A stretch of DNA of 17,395 nt from Betaproteobacteria bacterium (GTDB lineage: Bacteria; Pseudomonadota; Gammaproteobacteria; Burkholderiales; SG8-41): assembly GCA_021414185.1 (NCBI GenBank), contig JAIOOZ010000536.1, positions 1 through 17,395 on the forward strand, written 5' to 3'. The position numbers and the translations under genes were made by a program. The notes below the pieces were generated by a model. That model did no database searches. It saw only the letters and a list, made by a program, of their open reading frames with translations, and was not told the DNA's origin. Position 1 is the first letter of the stretch; every line of letters begins with the position of its first letter. Of the stretch, positions 12,856 to 17,395 are shown piece by piece.

Positions 12856-13908
12856 ATGGAAACCCGGGTCGAAAAAATGGCGCAAGTCGCGGCGATCGTA
12901 ACTCTGGTCGTTGGCTGTCTGCTGGTGCTGCAGCCATTCGTCACGGCCCTGCTGTGCGCCGCCATCGTGTGTTTTTCGACCTGGCCGGTCTACCTGCAGC
13001 TTGAGCAGCGGCTGGGCGGCCGCCGCACGCTCGCGGCATTGCTGATGACGCTGCTGCTGATCCTAGTCGTGGTGCTGCCGCTGGCGCTGCTGGCGTTGAC
13101 GCTCGCGGATAACGTCACGGCATTGTTCGGACAAGTGCGCGAACTTTTTGCCGACGGATTGCCCAAGCCGCCGGATTGGGTCGCCAGCCTGCCGTTGGTT
13201 GGTGAGGGCGTGGACGGCTGGTGGCGAGAACTCGCGACGAGCGAGGAAAAACTGGGTGAAGCGCTGAAAAGGGTGGCGCAACCCATGCAGCAGGGACTGC
13301 TGAATGCCGGGCTGATACTTGGCGAAGGCGTGCTGCAGCTGAGTCTCACTACTTTTATCGCGTTTTTCTTTTACCGCGACGGCGCCGCGCTAATGGAGTC
13401 CGCGAAGTCGGCAACGCACCACGTGGCCGGCGTGCTTGCCCCGGGCCTGCTGCAGACTGTCGGCGGCACCATCCAGGGCGTGGTCTATGGCATCGTCGGC
13501 ACCGCGATCGCGCAGGGACTCGTGGCGTTCATCGGGTTTCTGATTGCGGGCGTGCCCGGCGCGGCATTGCTGGGATTCCTGACTTTCCTGCTGTCGATGG
13601 TGCCGGTGGGGCCGCCGCTGATCTGGGGCGGCGCCGTGATCTGGCTCGCGTTCAAGAGTTCGACCGGCTGGGCGATCTTCATGGCGATCTGGGGGTTTCT
13701 CGTGATCAGTGGCATCGACAACATCATTAAGCCTTTGCTGATCAGCCGCGGCAGCAGCCTGCCGTTCGTGCTGGTGATGCTGGGCGTGTTCGGCGGCGTG
13801 TTCGCGTTCGGATTCGTCGGAATTTTCCTCGGCCCCACCTTGCTGGCGGTCGGCTACTCGCTGGTGCGCATGTGGACGCTGCCCGCGGCTGATAAAACCG
13901 CAGCCTAG
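12856..13908 (+). CDS. AI-2E/PerM family membrane permease
   Basis: A 350-residue polytopic inner-membrane protein of the former UPF0118/DUF20 family. N-terminal hydrophobic helices (AIVTLVVGCLLVLQPFVTALLCAAI, LAALLMTLLLILVVVLPLALLAL) flank a large soluble loop (about 90-145). C-terminal helices include FIAFFFYRDG, GLVAFIGFLIAGVPGAALLGFLTFLLSMVPVGPPLIW and SGIDNIIKPLLISRGSSLP, the family signature. Members have been linked to autoinducer-2 export or Na+/H+ exchange; the substrate here is unknown. The start follows GCGGAA about 9 nt upstream. Longer upstream starts would run through the promoter and are rejected. Its stop TAG overlaps the convergent bpt stop in a shared CTAG. Confidence 0.9.
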   Translation: METRVEKMAQVAAIVTLVVGCLLVLQPFVTALLCAAIVCFSTWPVYLQLEQRLGGRRTLAALLMTLLLILVVVLPLALLALTLADNVTALFGQVRELFADGLPKPPDWVASLPLVGEGVDGWWRELATSEEKLGEALKRVAQPMQQGLLNAGLILGEGVLQLSLTTFIAFFFYRDGAALMESAKSATHHVAGVLAPGLLQTVGGTIQGVVYGIVGTAIAQGLVAFIGFLIAGVPGAALLGFLTFLLSMVPVGPPLIWGGAVIWLAFKSSTGWAIFMAIWGFLVISGIDNIIKPLLISRGSSLPFVLVMLGVFGGVFAFGFVGIFLGPTLLAVGYSLVRMWTLPAADKTAA

Positions 13909-14663
13909 ACCGTCGCCTCGATGCCGCCGCCGTCCAGCGCGGCCGGCAGTGGTTGCCAGCGGCCTTCGATCAATCCCTGCATCGGCTGGAACTTGATCTT
14001 GTAGGCCATCTTGCGGCTTTGCGCGATCCAGTAACCAAGGTAGAGGAAAGGCTGATCGCTTTTCACGCATTGATCGATCTGCCACAGGATATTGTAAGTG
14101 CCGTAGCTTGCCGCACCGATTTCCGGATCGAAGAACGTGTAGACGGACGACAGGCCGTCCGCCAGTTCGTCGAGTATGCTCACCATGCGCAATACGCCAT
14201 CCTCGCGGAATTCCACCAGCCGCGATTCGACGTTGCTCTGCAGCAGGAAGTGGCGGTACTGTTCGCGGCTGTCCTGGTCCATGCCGCCGCCCGCATGCCG
14301 CATCGACTGGTAGCGCAGGTACAGCGCGTAGTGCTCGTGGCTGTACTTGAGATCGAGCACTTCGGATTTGAGGGCGGCGTGTTTTTTCCAGATGCGGCGT
14401 TGCGTGCGGTTGGGCCGGAACTCTTCGGTGGCGACGCGCACCGGCACGCAGGCGCGGCAATGGTCGCAATATGGCCGGTAGGTAAACGCGCCGCTGCGGC
14501 GGAAGCCCGCCTTGACCAGTTCGCCGTATACCGGCGCGTCGATCAGATGGCTGGGGGTCGCCACTTGCGAGCGCGCCATGCGGTCCGGCAGATAGCTGCA
14601 CGGGTAGGGCGCAGTCGCGTAGAACTGCAGCACCGACAGCGGAAAATCATTGAGCAAGGTCAA
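13905..14663 (-). CDS. bpt: Aspartate/glutamate leucyltransferase
   Basis: A 252-residue enzyme of the arginyl-tRNA transferase fold that, in bacteria, attaches Leu to proteins with N-terminal Asp or Glu, marking them for ClpS-ClpAP degradation. Family signatures are FYATAPYPCSYLPDRMARSQVATP (14-37), FRRSGAFTYRPYCDHCRACVPVRV (54-77), RTQRRIWKK, and the C-terminal LGYWIAQSRKMAYKIKFQP. Conserved cysteines 22, 66, 69 and 72 are present. No ATG is usable: the first in-frame Met (residue 29) would remove conserved sequence, and a stop lies just upstream of TTG 14661-14663, which is the likely start. A second TTG at 14655-14657 is possible. It overlaps the end of aat by 17 bp, so the two are translated as one operon. 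Confidence 0.95.
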   Translation of the reverse strand: MTLLNDFPLSVLQFYATAPYPCSYLPDRMARSQVATPSHLIDAPVYGELVKAGFRRSGAFTYRPYCDHCRACVPVRVATEEFRPNRTQRRIWKKHAALKSEVLDLKYSHEHYALYLRYQSMRHAGGGMDQDSREQYRHFLLQSNVESRLVEFREDGVLRMVSILDELADGLSSVYTFFDPEIGAASYGTYNILWQIDQCVKSDQPFLYLGYWIAQSRKMAYKIKFQPMQGLIEGRWQPLPAALDGGGIEATV

Positions 14664-15345
14664 GGTCTAGTTTCCAGCGGCCGGGCACATGCGGGTAGTT
14701 TACCAACTCCTGCAGTTTTCGCACGAAGTCCGCGCGCGGGATTTCGCGCCCGCCCAGTGACGCGAGGTGCTCCGTGTACATCTGGCAGTCGATCATGCCG
14801 AACTGCCAGCGCGCGAGCTGGCGCACCAGGTGCACGAGCGCGATTTTGGAGGCGTCCGGCGCGCGCGTGAACATCGACTCACCGTAAAACATGCGGCCGA
14901 TAGCGACGCCGTAGAGCCCGCCGGCGAGTTCGCCGTCGATCCAGGTTTCGATCGAGTGAGCGGTTCCGAGTTCATGCAAAGCACAGTAGGCCGCGCTCAT
15001 TTCAGGGCTGATCCACGTGCCTTCCTGCTCCGCGCGGGGTGCGGCGCAGCGTTCGATGACGGTGCGAAAATCCGTGTCGGCGCGCACTTCGTATTGCCGG
15101 TTGCGCAGTGTCTTCGCCAGCGAGCGCGTGACTTTGAGTTCCGGCGGCATGAGCACCATGCGCGGGTCGGGGCTCCACCACAGGATGGGCTGGCCCGGGC
15201 TGAACCACGGAAAAATGCCGCGCCGGTAAGCGTCGATGAGGCGCGCCGTCGACAGCTCACCGCCCGCAGCGAGCAGGCCGTTGGGCTCGGCGAGTGCTGC
15301 GGTCAGCGGCGGAAACGATTCATCGGATTGCAGCCAGCGGATCAT
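14647..15345 (-). CDS. aat: Leucyl/phenylalanyl-tRNA-protein transferase
   Basis: A 232-residue cytoplasmic enzyme, about the size of E. coli Aat (234), that moves Leu or Phe from tRNA to proteins with N-terminal Arg or Lys. Signatures are FPPLTAALAEPNGLLAAGG (11-29), DAYRRGIFPWFSPGQPILWWSPDPR (37-61), SIETW with GGLYGVAIGRMFYGESMF, and the tail MIDCQMYTEHLASLGGREIPR. The start at 15343-15345 is chosen because MIRWL fits the family. The frame continues upstream without a ribosome site. With bpt directly downstream, one operon makes both bacterial N-degron transferases. It is separated from sodC by a terminator. Confidence 0.97.
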   Translation of the reverse strand: MIRWLQSDESFPPLTAALAEPNGLLAAGGELSTARLIDAYRRGIFPWFSPGQPILWWSPDPRMVLMPPELKVTRSLAKTLRNRQYEVRADTDFRTVIERCAAPRAEQEGTWISPEMSAAYCALHELGTAHSIETWIDGELAGGLYGVAIGRMFYGESMFTRAPDASKIALVHLVRQLARWQFGMIDCQMYTEHLASLGGREIPRADFVRKLQELVNYPHVPGRWKLDLDLAQ

Positions 15346-15408
15346 GGTGCGATTGTACTCATCCGCGGCCGCGCGGATCGCGCGCGGACAAAAACAACGG
15401 CAAAACAA

Positions 15409-15436
15409 AACCCGTTGACGTTGCCGCCAACGGGTT
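15409..15436 (-). terminator. Intrinsic terminator after sodC
   Basis: A perfect 9-bp stem pairs AACCCGTTG (15409-15417) with CAACGGGTT (15428-15436). On the minus strand it is followed by TTGTTTTG, the expected U-rich tract. It lies 32 bp after the sodC stop and upstream of aat. Confidence 0.85.
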
Positions 15437-15468
15437 ACCGTACGAATGAGAACTGCTGGTTCGCGCTG

Positions 15469-15978
15469 TTATTGGATTACGCCGCAACCGTAGCGGCCAC
15501 CCGCGTTGCCGGTGGGGTCGGTTTTAAGGTCGTCGGCGTTGGCGTGCACTATCAGGCCACGGCCGATGACGCCGTCCATGCCTTTGCCGACGGAAATACC
15601 GTCGACCATCATGCTCAGGGTAGCCTTGCCGGATTGATCGGCAGTCAGGTTGCCGAGGTCGCCGGCATGACGGTCCGGCGTGTCGGGCGCGCCATGTTTC
15701 TTGCTTTGCGGATTGAAGTGCCCGCCGGTGCTCATGCCGTCGGCCGCGCTGCAATCGCCTTTTTCATGGATGTGAAACCCGTGCGCGCCCGGCGACAGTC
15801 CGGTGATTTCCGCGGTGACGCGGACGCGGCTGCCGACTTGCGTGAATTTCGCTTCGCCGCGCACCTGCGAGCCGCTGGCCGGGCGCACCATGGCGACCGC
15901 AGTCGGACCATCGGGTTCCATCGAGGCGCATGCCGACAGCAGCATTGCGCAGGTTGCGGCCTTGATCACGTTTTTCAT
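15469..15978 (-). CDS. sodC: Cu,Zn superoxide dismutase, lipoprotein
   Basis: A 169-residue enzyme that converts superoxide to hydrogen peroxide and oxygen outside the cytoplasm. The lead MKNVIKAATCAMLLSAC ends in a lipobox with Cys17, so it should be anchored in the envelope. Copper ligands His69 and His71 (GFHIHEKGDC), bridging His87 (GGHFNP) and His145 (LIVHANADD) are present. So are zinc ligands His95, His104 and Asp107 (HAGDLGN), the active-site Arg162, and the disulfide Cys76-Cys165. All catalytic residues are intact. A near-perfect ribosome site supports ATG 15976-15978. It is 81 bp downstream of the Rieske gene on the same strand. Confidence 0.97.
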   Translation of the reverse strand: MKNVIKAATCAMLLSACASMEPDGPTAVAMVRPASGSQVRGEAKFTQVGSRVRVTAEITGLSPGAHGFHIHEKGDCSAADGMSTGGHFNPQSKKHGAPDTPDRHAGDLGNLTADQSGKATLSMMVDGISVGKGMDGVIGRGLIVHANADDLKTDPTGNAGGRYGCGVIQ

Positions 15979-15985
15979 ATGGGTG

Positions 15986-15993
15986 CTCCTCCT
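15986..15993 (-). promoter_or_regulatory. Strong Shine-Dalgarno of sodC
   Basis: AGGAGGAG on the minus strand lies 7 nt before ATG 15976-15978. It is the strongest ribosome site in this window, where many genes lack one, and suggests high translation of the dismutase. Confidence 0.85.
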
Positions 15994-16059
15994 GATTGGT
16001 GTGGCGCCGGCAGCAGTCTGGACGACACCGGCCCATCGTGCTCGGTTAACGGAAGCCTG

Positions 16060-16761
16060 TCAACATTGGACCTGCTGACGGCAATACTTCTGCAATTCTG
16101 CAACGACGGCGGCGCCAGTGACCGGCTGGCGCGCGCGCTTGTCGCCGTATTCGATGGCGAGCTTGAATTCGTACTTGGCGAAAAAAGCCTCGAACATTTC
16201 GCCGCCCAGAGTGCCGACGGCGTACAGATGATCGTTCACCCTGTCGTGCTCGAGCAGTATCGCCGAGAGCGGCTGCGGCGCCGGCCCGCCGAGTACGCGC
16301 GCGCCGGTCGCCGGATCGTACTCGCTGTGTTCCGAGCAGCAGTGGATGACGTTGCCGTGCGTGAGTCTGGACGGCCCTGGCTGACTGCGATAACTGATGA
16401 AGCTGATCTGGCGCGTCGGGTAGGAGAGCTGGTGCGCGCATATCGCGGAGTAGCCGACGATCGCGTTTTGCGGGCCGACGCCGCCCGGCCACTCGTAATC
16501 GCCGCCGGTTTCGGTCTTCAGCGTCACCGCCTGCTGCGTCGGTTTGCCGAGGTTCAGCAAAAAGCAGGGCGTTGCGGCATAAGGGTAGTGAAAAATGTAA
16601 TTGCGGTTGGCCGCGAGGTTTGCCGCGCGCAGCGGCTGGCGTGCTTCGTCGACCAGCCGCACACGCGCGTAAAAGCGCGGCCGCAGGTTCGCCGCCTGCG
16701 CGGGATTGATGCCGACGGCGGCGCCGGCCGCGCAGATGCTGATGAAGCCGCGCCGGTCCAT
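16060..16761 (-). CDS. Tat-exported Rieske [2Fe-2S] protein, atypical
   Basis: A 233-residue protein. The N-terminus MDRRGFISICAAGAAVG carries a twin-arginine-like motif and a hydrophobic segment, so it is probably folded and exported by Tat. Rieske-type ligands are Cys108 and His110 (ICAHQ) and Cys142 and His145 (CCSEHSEYDP), followed by GGPAPQPLSAI, a typical post-cluster loop. The gap between the two boxes is 31 residues, about twice the 15-17 of common Rieske proteins. The disulfide cysteine of box 1 is missing; Cys141 sits next to Cys142. The last eight residues hold two more cysteines (227 and 233). The partner enzyme is unknown. It starts 7 bp after the upstream SAF-domain gene. Confidence 0.82.
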   Translation of the reverse strand: MDRRGFISICAAGAAVGINPAQAANLRPRFYARVRLVDEARQPLRAANLAANRNYIFHYPYAATPCFLLNLGKPTQQAVTLKTETGGDYEWPGGVGPQNAIVGYSAICAHQLSYPTRQISFISYRSQPGPSRLTHGNVIHCCSEHSEYDPATGARVLGGPAPQPLSAILLEHDRVNDHLYAVGTLGGEMFEAFFAKYEFKLAIEYGDKRARQPVTGAAVVAELQKYCRQQVQC

Positions 16762-16768
16762 GTTTTGC

Positions 16769-17395
16769 TCAGCCTGAGCTCGCGCGTTGCGCGCGGTCAG
16801 CGTCCAATTCGGCAGCGAACGCCTGCTCCATCTCGCGCCGGAAACGCGCGGCGTCGCTGTCGATGGCGGCCACATCCGCCCACGTCACGGTCTGGCCTTG
16901 AGCGACCGCGCGTTTCATGGCAACGCCGTGGGCGAGCCCCAGCGGCAGACCGCCGCACGCCAGGGAATCCGCTGCCGGCATGAGCTTGCCGTAGACGGTA
17001 TAACCGCCTTCACCGTCGAGTGTCTCGCCCGCCTTGAGATCGCGCTTGGCAGTGGCGACGACGTCACCGCGAAAACCGGTCGCAGCACCGGTTGCTTCGC
17101 CGCGCAGGCCGACAGACGCGACGCTGATGCCGAGTTCGAGTCCGATCAGGTGAAAAGGCTTGTACATAGACGAGTAATTGCCGCTGCTGTCCGTGACGAG
17201 GCCGTATTCGTGAAAGCAGCGCCGCACGTACTCGCTGTCGGCAGCGAACGTCACGTAGACGCCCCAGCGCAAATCGCGGAACACCGCACTGCCGTCGCGC
17301 GCGAGGCTGGAGATGACCTCGACCTGGCCGGCGTGGTGGAGCTGGCCGCCGGCCGCGCGCGGCCGCATGATGTGCGGCAGATCGTCGACGCCGCA
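16769..17395 (-). CDS. Homoserine-dehydrogenase-like oxidoreductase with SAF domain (3' part)
   Basis: The frame is open to the window edge, so only the C-terminal 208 residues are seen, and the internal Met at 17366-17368 is not a start. The visible part matches the C-terminal half of NAD(P)-dependent, homoserine-dehydrogenase-like proteins: DLRWGVYVTFAADSEYVRRCF, YSSMYKPFHLIGLELGISVASV, then a SAF-type domain (DVVATAKRDLKAGETLDGEGGYTVYGKLMPA, and GVAMKRAVAQGQTVTWADV). The nucleotide-binding N-terminal half lies outside. These proteins are poorly characterised; some relatives act in sugar-acid metabolism, but no substrate can be given here. It is followed after 7 bp by the Rieske gene, so the two are likely co-transcribed. 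Confidence 0.8.
   Translation of the reverse strand, partial: CGVDDLPHIMRPRAAGGQLHHAGQVEVISSLARDGSAVFRDLRWGVYVTFAADSEYVRRCFHEYGLVTDSSGNYSSMYKPFHLIGLELGISVASVGLRGEATGAATGFRGDVVATAKRDLKAGETLDGEGGYTVYGKLMPAADSLACGGLPLGLAHGVAMKRAVAQGQTVTWADVAAIDSDAARFRREMEQAFAAELDADRAQRASSG

Noticed and set aside
13390..14601. A 403-codon minus-strand frame across the permease and bpt
   Set aside because: It overlaps bpt in another frame and the permease in antisense, with no domain.
14767..16983. A 738-codon open frame on the plus strand
   Set aside because: It runs antisense through aat, sodC and the Rieske gene, all with intact catalytic or ligand motifs. It shows no domain and is low-complexity Arg/Ala-rich, as expected for a shadow frame in GC-rich DNA.

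Overview
The window is GC-rich, gene-dense, chromosomal-type DNA. Its gene content and protein sequences point to a betaproteobacterium, probably a respiratory one given the c-type cytochromes, a Rieske protein and an RnfB-type ferredoxin. Markers typical of the group are tldD and aroG close together, rnfB/nth/DUF1841 as neighbours, an aat-bpt pair, and GreB with an acidic N-terminal extension. No transposase, integrase, CRISPR array, tRNA or rRNA was seen. The species cannot be fixed from the sequence alone.

Layout. (1) 1-2951: the 3' end of tldD, then a long imperfect palindrome built from 8-bp tandem units, then greB followed at once by a SPINDLY/O-GlcNAc-transferase-like gene. A small lipoprotein gene faces them. 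(2) 2952-5689, plus strand: aroG (DAHP synthase), a stand-alone cyclic-nucleotide-binding protein, and a BtuF-like B12-binding protein. (3) 5682-7380, minus strand: a tightly coupled operon of PduO-type cobalamin adenosyltransferase, ECF sigma factor and anti-sigma factor. (4) 7506-9687, plus strand: a TauE/SafE exporter overlapping a DUF1634 membrane protein, then two monohaem cytochromes c from a separate promoter, closed by a strong terminator. (5) 9700-12712: DUF1841, nth and rnfB on the minus strand, with a membrane diguanylate cyclase gene on the plus strand between nth and rnfB. (6) 12787-15345: an AI-2E/PerM-family permease on the plus strand, whose stop codon overlaps that of bpt. Bpt and aat, the two bacterial N-degron aminoacyl transferases, form a minus-strand operon. 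(7) 15409-17395, minus strand: a SAF-domain homoserine-dehydrogenase-like protein (cut by the window edge), a Tat-type Rieske protein with an unusually long gap between its two cluster-binding boxes, and a Cu,Zn superoxide dismutase lipoprotein, ending in a terminator.

How the genes work together. Several neighbours form functional pairs: aat with bpt (N-degron tagging), TauE with DUF1634 and perhaps the cytochromes (anion export or sulfur/redox chemistry), sigma with anti-sigma (envelope signalling), and BtuF with the adenosyltransferase (B12 uptake and activation, on opposite strands). Most genes are conserved housekeeping or accessory genes. The least expected signals are: the related CT-rich tandem repeats abutting the starts of two genes without Shine-Dalgarno sequences (greB and DUF1841); the ECF sigma/anti-sigma pair fused into a B12-adenosylation operon; the atypical Rieske protein; the apparent splitting of a c4-like dihaem cytochrome into two genes; and the antiparallel diguanylate cyclase between rnfB and nth. 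I did not find a clearly new multi-gene defence or biosynthetic system.
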